Shown: in pieces, positions 8,743 to 16,877 of the stretch
Layout: each line of letters opens with the position of its first letter
Numbering within the stretch: position 1 is the first letter of the stretch
NCBI GenBank assembly: GCA_002499585.1
Contig: DAMH01000027.1
Span: 137,077-201,076, forward strand
From: Euryarchaeota archaeon UBA552
GTDB taxonomy: Archaea; Thermoplasmatota; Poseidoniia; Poseidoniales; Thalassarchaeaceae
Length of the DNA stretch: 64,000 nt
Reading direction: 5' to 3'
Program-made: the position numbers and the translations under genes
Notes under the pieces: model-generated
Database searches by the model: none
Told to the model about the DNA's origin: nothing
The model's input: only the letters and a program-made list of their open reading frames with translations

Positions 8743-10548
8743 TCAAACATCCTTAGGCACGATCAATGGGGTGGCATTGCGGTCATCCAACAAAGGCAAT
8801 CTAAGATCGGATAAGGTGGGTAAAACGTGCATTATGCAAGCATGGCCACATGCAGGAGCCAGGTAGTCCTCCCCTGTATCAGTCATGATCAGTCTGATTC
8901 CATCCCCAGCTGGTATCAGTGCGTCGATGGCCTGAAACTCCATCATCATAATTACCTCTTGACCTGGTGTCACGGTTTGAGGATTTGATCCACCGGCGTG
9001 GTACCTGACATCCATTGTAGCATGCCCGATTCTAGTGCCAGTTGCTAGATTTTGCATTTCAACAAAAACTTGGCCCCCGTCGAAACTCGGTACAGCAGAG
9101 AGTTGAAGGGTAACAAGGCCAGAAATGTGCATATCACGATCTTGGCCGACATCCGGGCATTCTACGGTTATAGAGGGATTTCCTCCGATACCGGGTATTC
9201 CTCCTCCAATGACAGAACTACCGCCTATGAATGCTCCATTGTTTGAACAGCTATCCAATTCTATGTGGTATTCCACTGAATCCCCAGGTGGCCAGACTTC
9301 TTCTACCCTCCATTGTCCGTCGCTCCTTTGGATCTGAGCATTCAAATCAGGTTTTGGCCCAACACCCTTGAGGTAGTACTCGAACCACTCAAAAAGATCC
9401 TGTGCCCAATCCCATCTTGTCATGTTGCTCAGAGCCTCTAGGCCATATCCGGATTGGCTGTTGTGATGTTTTTCCCATTGATCCGGATAATCATGGCCCC
9501 ATTGGCCGAACATCCCTTTCACCTCAAAACCCGCATCCCTGTACGTTGAGTACCAATTCACGTCCGGAGGGCCTCCAAATACCTGGTGCGGATCCACATT
9601 CCAATCCTGCATGCCATGAACCCAGTATATACTCCCATTCCAGTTCTCGAATGCCTTGTCGATATGGCTTCTTTCGTCATAATAATTCTCCATGTATGGA
9701 TCTAATTCTCCCGTCAAATATGTCACAGGACCAGCAAAAAGGCCTTCGACGATGTCAGGGCATATATTATCTAGATCGTCGAAGTTGTAATCCACGGTAC
9801 TTGAGAAGTAATTCATGTGCATCACCTGTGACCTAGCTTCCGCACTTCCGTTCTTGTAAAGAAGGGGGTGCAAGGCGGTCGTTCCCGAAACCGGTACTAT
9901 TGTTTTGAGGTGTTCGCTCCCCAATGCCGCGGCCTCCCATTGAGTTGCCCCTTCGTATGATTTACCGTACAGACCGACGTTCCCGTTGCTCCATTCCTGT
10001 GAACCCAACCACTCAACAGCCGAATGTATCCCTAGGCCCTCACCATCGCCTCTGTAGTCGAAACAGCCACTACTCTCCTCTGTTCCAAAGACTGCAACTT
10101 GAGCATACGCATAACCATGTGGAACAAAATTTTCGAAGATGAATTCCCCCCTTCCTGCACCAACCACGTCAGTGGGTGTTGACTCCGCCCCTTGTAGGCC
10201 ATACGAGAAGTATGGTGAAATCACAGCAATGACTGGAACCTTAGTTCCCTCTTGTGTATTGCTAGGAAGCCAGTATGACAGGTGGACCTCTGCTGAGCTA
10301 GGTCCAGTCTCCCATACTTCAGATGTGTCTACCTCAATGGTGGCCTCCTGAACATCCAATGGATAGAAAGGCCCTGGTTCCATTACTCTACTAAAGGTCC
10401 CAGATTGATCCCATTCTAACTCATGCCTCTCTTCCAAGGACGGGTAAAAGGGCTCTTTGGAGGGGCCTTCGTCAGAATCCTTGCCCAAACATCCGGTCAG
10501 TGAGGGGGAGATCAAGACAAGTGTAACAGCCAGTACAACCGCCCTCAT
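8743..10548 (-). CDS. secreted lipoprotein hydrolase, CocE/Xaa-Pro dipeptidyl-peptidase (S15) family
   Basis: This is a 601-aa lipoprotein: signal peptide with lipobox (SLTGC, Cys about residue 20), an alpha/beta-hydrolase domain and a C-terminal PepX_C jelly-roll. The nucleophile serine sits in GKSYEG (about residue 195), the catalytic histidine is probably in FGQWGHDYP (about 355), and an aspartate lies in MQDWNVDP. The family cleaves X-Pro dipeptides or acyl esters. I use the ATG at 10548 with GTGGGTGG before it; the TTG at 10569 is poorer. It converges on the iron operon, ending 17 nt from its end. Repeat copy B lies about 60-120 nt upstream of its start. Outside-cell peptide or ester breakdown for nutrition is likely. 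Confidence 0.85.
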   Translation of the reverse strand: MRAVVLAVTLVLISPSLTGCLGKDSDEGPSKEPFYPSLEERHELEWDQSGTFSRVMEPGPFYPLDVQEATIEVDTSEVWETGPSSAEVHLSYWLPSNTQEGTKVPVIAVISPYFSYGLQGAESTPTDVVGAGRGEFIFENFVPHGYAYAQVAVFGTEESSGCFDYRGDGEGLGIHSAVEWLGSQEWSNGNVGLYGKSYEGATQWEAAALGSEHLKTIVPVSGTTALHPLLYKNGSAEARSQVMHMNYFSSTVDYNFDDLDNICPDIVEGLFAGPVTYLTGELDPYMENYYDERSHIDKAFENWNGSIYWVHGMQDWNVDPHQVFGGPPDVNWYSTYRDAGFEVKGMFGQWGHDYPDQWEKHHNSQSGYGLEALSNMTRWDWAQDLFEWFEYYLKGVGPKPDLNAQIQRSDGQWRVEEVWPPGDSVEYHIELDSCSNNGAFIGGSSVIGGGIPGIGGNPSITVECPDVGQDRDMHISGLVTLQLSAVPSFDGGQVFVEMQNLATGTRIGHATMDVRYHAGGSNPQTVTPGQEVIMMMEFQAIDALIPAGDGIRLIMTDTGEDYLAPACGHACIMHVLPTLSDLRLPLLDDRNATPLIVPKDV

Positions 10549-10605
10549 GGTCCACCCACAGAGACGCAAGCCAAAACCCTGACGACTGCCTGCTACTAGA
10601 AAGTG

Positions 10606-10667
10606 CGAGAGGGGCCCACAACCCTAGCGATCAGCATTGGGTAATTGCTCAAACCGGGCCCCTCCCG
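10606..10667. repeat. hairpin element copy B with conserved core
   Basis: The stem CGAGAGGGGCCC (10606-10617) pairs with GGGCCCCTCCCG (10656-10667) over 12 positions with one C-A mismatch. The interior repeats the copy A core: CCCTAGCGATCAG at 10622-10634 and GGTAATTGCTCAAACC at 10640-10655. The stem differs in length from copy A while the core is kept, which argues for function in the structure. It lies in the leader of the hydrolase gene but in the opposite sense to that gene, whereas copy A has the same sense as its downstream gene. Confidence 0.7.
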
Positions 10668-10843
10668 GATCCAAGACAGAAACGGGTTTGATTTTAAGTT
10701 AGCGCAAAATAGAGGAGTTGATTTTTGAAGGTGGGGGGCTCCTACAGACAATGTCAACAACTACAGATTACAATTTTGGATAAAATGTGACATTATTTCA
10801 TCGATTTTGGATATATGCTCTCACTTTGCCTGGCGGTAAAACA

Positions 10844-11113
10844 TCATCCTAGCAACACATTGTCCTTGAATTCTGGATCCCATTCCGATATCCATACAGT
10901 TACCTCCTCGCCGTCCAAATCTACGCTTCCTACCCTGTGTATTCTCTCGCACCTGACCAGTGCCTTTTCCAACTCATACGGTTTTGTCTCGTGTCCGAAC
11001 TCCTTGCGCATGTAAGTGATTATATCTCTTGTATTGCAAGAAGACTTGTCTACTCTTCCCCGGATCAATGCAACTATTCTCCGGTACTCCCACCTCGAGT
11101 TCGTTCCCCTCAA
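10844..11113 (-). CDS. small basic protein paired with a zinc-ribbon protein (89 aa)
   Basis: This protein is unrecognised. Its sequence (RRIVALIRGRVDKSSCNTRDIITYMRKEFG, then a beta-rich C terminus with EEVTVWISEW) looks like a small winged-helix-type domain. The TTG start at 11113 overlaps the TGA stop of the preceding zinc-ribbon gene (TTGA), with GGCATCAGG close by, so the two are translationally coupled. Nothing else follows it before the hydrolase gene, 295 nt away. A transcription or nucleic-acid role would fit a winged-helix plus zinc-ribbon pair, but this is a guess. Confidence 0.6.
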   Translation of the reverse strand: MRGTNSRWEYRRIVALIRGRVDKSSCNTRDIITYMRKEFGHETKPYELEKALVRCERIHRVGSVDLDGEEVTVWISEWDPEFKDNVLLG

Positions 11114-11277
11114 CCTGATGCCTCCAAGAATGCACGGTGAGCTTCTTCGCTATCAAACTCAACAACCAATGCCGATATAGTGCCGCAGGCCTTACATTGA
11201 TACTGTCTACCAGTTTCAAAACCCATGTATGGATATACCTCAATGCTAAAGCATGATCCACAGGCACGTATTACCAT
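11110..11277 (-). CDS. small zinc-ribbon protein (55 aa)
   Basis: Reading the minus strand from the ATG at 11277 gives a 55-residue protein with two cysteine pairs, CGSC at about residue 6 and CKAC at about 28, spaced 19 residues apart. This is a classic single zinc ribbon. The C-terminal half is acidic (EFDSEEAHRAFLEASG). It is coupled to the next gene by a TTGA overlap. The family is not recognised; archaeal genomes carry many such proteins that assist transcription, ribosome or tRNA-modification complexes. Confidence 0.65.
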   Translation of the reverse strand: MVIRACGSCFSIEVYPYMGFETGRQYQCKACGTISALVVEFDSEEAHRAFLEASG

Positions 11278-11421
11278 AATATCCTCTCAATGGCATACTG
11301 AGATTAACCTTCGTTCACTGATCTGACTCAGGAAGACCCTCGTGAGAACCGGTTTACTTTCACATTCACACATAGCCTCACAGTAATTATTTGATACCTT
11401 TTTGTCTTAAACCAAAAATCC

Positions 11422-11673
11422 ATGGGAAGGACAGTATCGACATGGAGGGATCGTATTGAACGTCGCATCGCCACATGGTCCGGATTCAGACGCACACTGA
11501 GGCTCAGTGACAGGATTAGTTTTGACCGACTATTGATGTCTATCAGAAGCAGGTCTTCGGCGTGTGGAATGGTTCCTGTGTCAGACGAATTTGAGCCTGC
11601 CCTGTTGGCAGCTTTGATTGAGTTGGATACAAGGTTGACCAAAGTCGAAAGGGAGCTTTCAGAGAATGGCTGA
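11422..11673 (+). CDS. small protein translationally coupled to DNA polymerase (83 aa)
   Basis: This protein is unrecognised. It is very basic in the first half (MGRTVSTWRDRIERRIATWSGFRRTLRLSDRISFDRLL) and has an acidic helical tail (LLAALIELDTRLTKVERELSENG) that could form a coiled coil. It overlaps the start of the polymerase gene by 8 nt, so the two are co-translated. The charge pattern would suit a DNA- or protein-binding accessory factor. It could be a small polymerase partner, but this is supported only by position. Confidence 0.6.
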   Translation: MGRTVSTWRDRIERRIATWSGFRRTLRLSDRISFDRLLMSIRSRSSACGMVPVSDEFEPALLAALIELDTRLTKVERELSENG

Positions 11674-14053
11674 TGGATGGATAATGGATGTCTACCCTGA
11701 CCACAGCTCTCATCAAATGGTTGTGTGGTTGAAAGAAGAAGATGGTTCTGTTAAGCGTCACTTATTCGATTGGTCTCCGACCATACATGTCTTCTCCGAT
11801 AATGAGAAACTAAAACATCTGGAAGATGTACTTGCGGGGCCAGAATACAGATATTTGCATGGAGGGATCGTTACGAAAAGGGAGGAGCACAGGATTAGGC
11901 ACGACTCACCTAACCACACAGAGGTCTTGGCCGTAACTGTAAGTAGATCGGGTTCTGTGATGAAGATGGCTGAATCTATAATGGAGATGGGTTCATGGCG
12001 AGATTTCGAGATTTTTTCAGTGGATTCGAGACCTGCACAGAGATTTCTACATGAGATGGGTGTAAGGCCGTTCAGTAAAGTTAGATTGCGCGGGGGCAGG
12101 ATCGATTCATTGCTCTCCGAGGACGAGGATGGTAAGGGGATGCCTCCTCTGAAGAGGGCCTTTCTGAATGTTAATTGTACAGACTCTTTCGGCAAAAGGA
12201 CGTCACTTGGCGATATTAAATGGGTAGAGATCAGAGATATGGGGTTTGGAGATTCAGATCGAAAAAAAACTGTGCGTCTGAACATGGACGACAGTAAGAG
12301 CGAAATTGATTTCATATATGAAATAAAGAAAGAAATAAACCATTTGGACCCGGATGTGCTGATTACCGAAAAGGGAGACAGCATAGATTTTCCAGCACTT
12401 ATGTCTCTAGCTTCCGATGGAAGAGTAAACCTTGAATTTGGTAGAAATGATGGTAAGGTTTTGAGAAGAAGGGGTATAATCACCAATTGGAGTTATGGAC
12501 AATTACTGAGATCAGAGGCGTACCACGCTATTGAAGGCAGAAGTCATGTCGACTTTGGCCACTCTTTCATCGCCAAGGAAGGAGGAATAGAAGGTCTTAT
12601 CGAAGTTTCAAGGATGTCGGGGATACCTCTACAGGATCTTTCTAGGTTATCGCCAGGATCTGCGATTTCAGCAATACAGATTAAACAGTCTATGGAAGAT
12701 GGAGTCTTGGTTCCGTGGAAGAAAAATCGGGCTGAAGACGTAAAAAATGGTATTGATCTAATGGTTGCAGACAGAGGGGGTTTGTATCTTGATCCGATAC
12801 CAGGGGTTCACAGGGATGTTTTTGAGCTGGATTTTACCAGTTTATTCCCAAGCATCATAGCAACCAGGAACATAAGCCCTGAGACAATGAACTGTATTTG
12901 CTGCGACCCCTTGGAAGCAGTGACTGCCAGAGACATATTTCCGCTGGACCCCCGTGATGCAGAGGTTACAGCCGGTGAACGGTTGACTTTTGACAGGGAA
13001 AGGGGGTTGAAGATCCCAGAGATTGGAGGGCATACCTGTGGAAGATTTCGTGGCTTCCTAGGTAGGGTCGTATCACCAATAATTGTCAGGAGGATGGAAC
13101 TCAAGTCACTAGTCGAAAGGAAAGGTGACAGGTGGGACAGGAGGCAAAATGTGCTGAAATGGCTTCTAGTAACGTGTTTCGGGTATACAGGTTACAAGAA
13201 TGCCAGGTTCGGACGAATAGAATGCCATGAGGCCATATGTGCATGGTCAAGAGAAATTCTTCTCAGTGCTAAGGATCTTGCAGAACGGGAAGGTTGGACA
13301 TGCTTGCATGCAATAGTCGACTCCATGTGGTTGGTAGATGACTGGGGGAGAAGCAAACAAGCCCAGCAAGAGTCGATAAGTAATCTAATGCTGATGATAG
13401 AAAGCAAGAGCGGCATACCCATAGAGATGGAAGACCTATACAATTGGATTGCCTTCATCCCGAGCAGAAACACCGGCACTCCATCTCTGACCAAGTACTT
13501 CGCACATGGGAGAAAAGGTTGGAAGATAAGGGGGATTGAAATTCGCCAACACTCTACCTGCAGATGGGTGAGTAAGATTCAGAAGGAGATCTTAGAGCAT
13601 GTGAGATCGGACCCTCAAGACAGGGTACTAAAAAACTCAATTCGCACATATTTGAGGAGTCTGAGTGAGATGAAGAGAGGAGTTGTCCCACTTTCTGAAT
13701 TAATAGTATCAAGGAGAGTGAAGAAGACGATAAGAGAATACAAAGTAATCAATCTCACTGTCTCGGCGTTGATGAGAGGGGAGATGCTGGGCCAGGATAA
13801 CCCTCCTGGAAGGAAGATTCATTTTGTCGTGATGGACTCAAAAAAGGGAATACCTACTGAAAGAGTAAGGCTAAAGTCCGAGGTGATTTCTATTTCCAAT
13901 CTGGAAGGAAAAACAAGGGGGGATGTGGTTTACTATGAGGCACTGGCCCGTCGTGCTACGCTTTCCATATTATCTCCATTTGGAATTTCTGAGGATTTGT
14001 TGTCGAATGGTGGCCGGGTGCAGACGAGGTTGGATGAATGGATGACGGGGTGA
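11666..14053 (+). CDS. polB: divergent family-B DNA polymerase
   Basis: This is a 795-aa B-family polymerase. Motif A (ELDFTSLFPSII, Asp about residue 389), motif B region (VLKWLLVTCFGYTGYKNARFG, about 495-512) and the segment RGIEIRQHSTCRW after the palm all align with archaeal PolB. Two departures are visible. In motif C the usual YGDTDS reads HAIVDS (about 548-553): the second Asp is kept and the first is Ile. In motif B the usual NSxYG reads VTCFG. In the exonuclease domain, ExoI (DIE) and ExoIII (YxxxD) are not recognisable; ExoII has only SIDFPAL. Proofreading is probably absent. The 3' end overlaps the opposing RecA-like gene by 121 nt. Confidence 0.9.
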   Translation: MADGWIMDVYPDHSSHQMVVWLKEEDGSVKRHLFDWSPTIHVFSDNEKLKHLEDVLAGPEYRYLHGGIVTKREEHRIRHDSPNHTEVLAVTVSRSGSVMKMAESIMEMGSWRDFEIFSVDSRPAQRFLHEMGVRPFSKVRLRGGRIDSLLSEDEDGKGMPPLKRAFLNVNCTDSFGKRTSLGDIKWVEIRDMGFGDSDRKKTVRLNMDDSKSEIDFIYEIKKEINHLDPDVLITEKGDSIDFPALMSLASDGRVNLEFGRNDGKVLRRRGIITNWSYGQLLRSEAYHAIEGRSHVDFGHSFIAKEGGIEGLIEVSRMSGIPLQDLSRLSPGSAISAIQIKQSMEDGVLVPWKKNRAEDVKNGIDLMVADRGGLYLDPIPGVHRDVFELDFTSLFPSIIATRNISPETMNCICCDPLEAVTARDIFPLDPRDAEVTAGERLTFDRERGLKIPEIGGHTCGRFRGFLGRVVSPIIVRRMELKSLVERKGDRWDRRQNVLKWLLVTCFGYTGYKNARFGRIECHEAICAWSREILLSAKDLAEREGWTCLHAIVDSMWLVDDWGRSKQAQQESISNLMLMIESKSGIPIEMEDLYNWIAFIPSRNTGTPSLTKYFAHGRKGWKIRGIEIRQHSTCRWVSKIQKEILEHVRSDPQDRVLKNSIRTYLRSLSEMKRGVVPLSELIVSRRVKKTIREYKVINLTVSALMRGEMLGQDNPPGRKIHFVVMDSKKGIPTERVRLKSEVISISNLEGKTRGDVVYYEALARRATLSILSPFGISEDLLSNGGRVQTRLDEWMTG

Positions 14054-14727
14054 AAGTCATTCAGGGTAATGCAGTGCTGAAGATTTTGAATTGGGCTGCA
14101 TGAGATCTCCAGGTTATGATGCGTAGCCACGACGTCTGTCCCGTTATATGAAAAAACAGACACCCTCTCATCGGCATATTTTCTCATTTTGTTAGAAAGG
14201 CCCCCATAAATTGCAGATTTTCCTCCTGAGGTCATCGTCATGAGTATCAAGATGTTTTTGCATCGCGATAACGCATTGATGAGACTGAGGCACTCTCCCA
14301 ACATAGCTTGGCCTTCCGACCTCCTAACCTGCGTGTCTGCAAACATACGGATTAATTCAGTTATAAGCACCAACCGGATGTTACGATGGTTATCCATGGA
14401 ATTCACATCATTCTGAGCTCTTCTGACTAGATCCAACATCTGGTGTGCAGTGAATGCTCTACATCCCTGTAGCAGACGGAGATCGTTTGAAGATCCGCTT
14501 TTCCTAGTCAAAATAGGGATTATTTTAGATGGATCCAGTAACATACCCCCATCGATCCAGTGAACCGGCCTACCGGATGATATCTCGCTACAAACCATCT
14601 CCATGGCGATTGCATGTGCTTGGCCATTGCTGCCCTCAAGCAGCATGGTGTTTCCAGTCACGGGTGCGGGAAAGGTCTTCGAAAGCGCTTCCACGCCCCA
14701 TGGGACGATCGCCGTATCCGAAATCAT
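13933..14727 (-). CDS. RecA/RadB-fold protein with degenerate ATP-binding motifs
   Basis: This is a 264-aa protein whose layout follows the RadA/RadB/KaiC RecA-type core: an N-terminal PWGVEALSKTF, a P-loop position, and a Walker B-like strand. The P-loop reads EGSNGQAHAIAME where GxxGxGKT/S is expected, and the Walker B strand reads LVLITELIRMF without the Asp. ATP hydrolysis is therefore doubtful. Its last roughly 40 residues are encoded antisense to the polymerase C terminus. It is in a run with GH1 and DoxX genes on the minus strand. A DNA-repair accessory role beside the polymerase is inferred only from fold and position. Confidence 0.65.
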   Translation of the reverse strand: MISDTAIVPWGVEALSKTFPAPVTGNTMLLEGSNGQAHAIAMEMVCSEISSGRPVHWIDGGMLLDPSKIIPILTRKSGSSNDLRLLQGCRAFTAHQMLDLVRRAQNDVNSMDNHRNIRLVLITELIRMFADTQVRRSEGQAMLGECLSLINALSRCKNILILMTMTSGGKSAIYGGLSNKMRKYADERVSVFSYNGTDVVATHHNLEISCSPIQNLQHCITLNDFHPVIHSSNLVCTRPPFDNKSSEIPNGDNMESVARRASAS

Positions 14728-14755
14728 AGGAAGATCTTGTGAATCGGGGGTATGA

Positions 14756-16090
14756 TTATCTTTTCACATTTGATTGTATAATCTCCCTGTATAGACTACC
14801 GCTCGGCCTCATTATTCTGACTTGATTGCTGCGGTCGACCTCGTAAAGTCCAAATTTCATTTGATAACCCTCGGCCCATTCGAAATTATCCATCAGCGTC
14901 CAATGATGATAAGATCTTATGTCATACCCTTGCCTAATAGCATCTGAGACTATCCAGAGATGCCTCGCAAGATGTTGGGGGCGTAGCGAATCGGATGCGT
15001 CGGCCACTCCGTTCTCAGTTATTTCAATCGGAACGGAGTATGCCGCTGCATGTCTGATTGCTCTACTTAGGCCCTCTGCATATTGAGGGTAGCCAAACTC
15101 TGTCAATGTCTCATTTTCCCTTTTAGCGAACTTCAGCTCGCCAGCAGTGGGTATGAAAAGACCCGTTAGGAAATGAGTGTAGTAGTTTAGGCCGATGAAA
15201 TCTAGTGAGTTTTTCAAATTGGGGATAGTCGCGCCCAGCATCCTACCCGTATGAATACCCCTCTGCCAACTGCCATTCCAAAGCCAGTCAAGGGCACGTG
15301 CTGCTGCCCAATCTATCGGGCTCCAACGACGAAGAGGGTCGAAATGGGTGATATTTTTTGCCATGCCAATGCGTACATCAGGATTCCTAGATTTAAGAGA
15401 ATAATATACCTCTGCGTGGGCATGCATTAAGTTCCTCATGACTGTAATTGTCTTGCCAATAGATCTTGACCCTGGAGGAAACTTACCAAGAGTGTAACCC
15501 ATGGATGAGAAGACCACTGGTTCGTTTATTGTACACCAGACGTCCACACGATCAGAAAGGGTGTCGAAAACGCGCTCGCAATATAAACGGAAATCAAGTA
15601 TGTTCTCTTTTTTAGAGAAACCGCCCTTTTTTTCCCACCATTCAGGGTGAGAAAAATGGTGCAGTGTCACGACAGGTCGTATCTCCCGCCGAATCAAATC
15701 ATCAATCATCTCTGAATAGACTTGGAATGCCGCTGGATCCCATCTGCCCGGGCTGGGCTCCAATCGACTCCATTCTATCGAGAGTCGGTACGATGTCACG
15801 CCGAGCTCCGTGAGTAAATCATAGTCCTCTCGCCATAGATTCCAGTGGTCACACGCAATCCCGCTCTTTTCAAGACCCTCGGACTCCTCGAATGACGACC
15901 AATTGTTACGAAGGTTGCCTTCAACTTGATGTGCAGCTGTCGCGACGCCCCACAAGAATTCAGGTGGAAAGGTAGTTGATTGGAGGTCTATCTCTGACCA
16001 GTCTAAATGTGGCTCAGGATACCTTCGTCGGAGATAGAGAATGGTGAGCACCAACAAGACAGGAGTCACAATCAGCAGCGATCTCAACAT
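14756..16090 (-). CDS. membrane-anchored beta-glycosidase, GH1 family
   Basis: This is a 444-aa GH1 enzyme. An N-terminal hydrophobic helix (about residues 2-21) is followed by the TIM barrel, with opening motif FLWGVATAAHQVEG, WSRLEPSPGRWD, acid/base Glu in TINEPVV and nucleophile Glu in ITENGVAD, all intact. The helix suggests the barrel sits outside the cell or on the membrane face, which is unusual for archaeal GH1, normally soluble. I start at the ATG at 16090; the longer frame to 16177 would run into the DoxX gene. It probably hydrolyses beta-linked sugars. It lies between DoxX and the RecA-like gene in one run. Confidence 0.88.
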   Translation of the reverse strand: MLRSLLIVTPVLLVLTILYLRRRYPEPHLDWSEIDLQSTTFPPEFLWGVATAAHQVEGNLRNNWSSFEESEGLEKSGIACDHWNLWREDYDLLTELGVTSYRLSIEWSRLEPSPGRWDPAAFQVYSEMIDDLIRREIRPVVTLHHFSHPEWWEKKGGFSKKENILDFRLYCERVFDTLSDRVDVWCTINEPVVFSSMGYTLGKFPPGSRSIGKTITVMRNLMHAHAEVYYSLKSRNPDVRIGMAKNITHFDPLRRWSPIDWAAARALDWLWNGSWQRGIHTGRMLGATIPNLKNSLDFIGLNYYTHFLTGLFIPTAGELKFAKRENETLTEFGYPQYAEGLSRAIRHAAAYSVPIEITENGVADASDSLRPQHLARHLWIVSDAIRQGYDIRSYHHWTLMDNFEWAEGYQMKFGLYEVDRSNQVRIMRPSGSLYREIIQSNVKR

Positions 16091-16145
16091 AGACGTCCCA
16101 TTTCTGAGAGTAAGAAGTATTTGATGAATGTCGTGGAGTAAGGGG

Positions 16146-16538
16146 CTAATGCCTCTCACTCGGTATCCAGCCCCCAATCCATAGAGCGGCTGTGATTAAC
16201 GCAGCTTGTATTAGGCCTCTCAAGATGTGTCCACGAGTTGTGAGTGTCGTTCCTCCGATTTGTATATCATTAACCCACATATTCAGATTCGCCCAGTAAA
16301 GCAAAATCAACATGATGGCCATCCCTATGGCTGCACTACTTCTAAAACGTGGAATGATAATCATCATCCCAAGCAGAACCTCAAATGCCCCGCTAGCGTA
16401 GACCCAAAATCTGGCGTGTCCCAAAATCTCAGGAACAATTGGCTCAAACCAATCAGGATCTATAAAATGCTTGATACCGATCCAAATGAATGGAATGCCG
16501 TAGATCGCTGCAATTGCATTTTCTAAGTTTTCATTCAT
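16146..16538 (-). CDS. DoxX-like membrane protein
   Basis: This is a 130-aa protein with four predicted helices (about residues 8-22, 45-63, 68-86 and 105-124), as in DoxX/DoxD-related proteins. The segment FWVYASGAFEVLLGMMIIIPRFRSSAAIGMAIMLI is typical of the family. Proteins of this family are linked to redox or thiosulfate-quinone functions, but most members have no known role. It is upstream of the GH1 gene on the same strand with a 55-nt gap. Confidence 0.8.
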   Translation of the reverse strand: MNENLENAIAAIYGIPFIWIGIKHFIDPDWFEPIVPEILGHARFWVYASGAFEVLLGMMIIIPRFRSSAAIGMAIMLILLYWANLNMWVNDIQIGGTTLTTRGHILRGLIQAALITAALWIGGWIPSERH

Positions 16539-16619
16539 TTCATATTTCCTCGACGTTGTTTGGATCTAATCGTCAGTTTTTACTTAAGGTGTGCTTTCCT
16601 CAAGGTTGTTGTAAAACAA

Positions 16620-16696
16620 TGGTGGGCGATACAGGATTCGAACCCGTGTCACCGGCTTAGAAGGCCAGCATGATATCCAGACTACACCAATCGCCC
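16620..16696 (-). tRNA. tRNA-Arg (UCU)
   Basis: On the minus strand a 7-bp acceptor stem (GGGCGAT/ATCGCCC) closes the cloverleaf. The anticodon stem is CTGGC/GCCGG with loop CTTCTAA, giving anticodon TCT (reads AGA, Arg). The T-arm is ACGGG-TTCGAAT-CCTGT. The discriminator is A (16623) and CCA is encoded at 16620-16622. No intron is seen. Confidence 0.92.
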
Positions 16697-16877
16697 GACA
16701 CACGATGGCGTCCTTCGTTTGAATCCATCTCTGCAAAGATGGAACAATATGCCTCTAAATCGAACTTAGGGGAAGGAGCGGAACTACCTTTGGTTAGCCT
16801 CATTTGTCATTTTTGTATTTGATTTGTTCATGACAGGTTTGAGAGGGATTAAGGTTGATGCTTTGAGCCTAAAATCA

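Noticed and set aside
10668..10843. Gene-free stretch between hairpin B and the 89-aa gene
   Set aside because: No coding frame, tRNA or clear palindrome; AT-rich with a GGTGGGGGG run only.
11758..12486. 242-aa minus-strand frame inside polB
   Set aside because: Antisense shadow: Ser/Leu-rich translation mirrors sense codons; sense frame has clear polymerase motifs.
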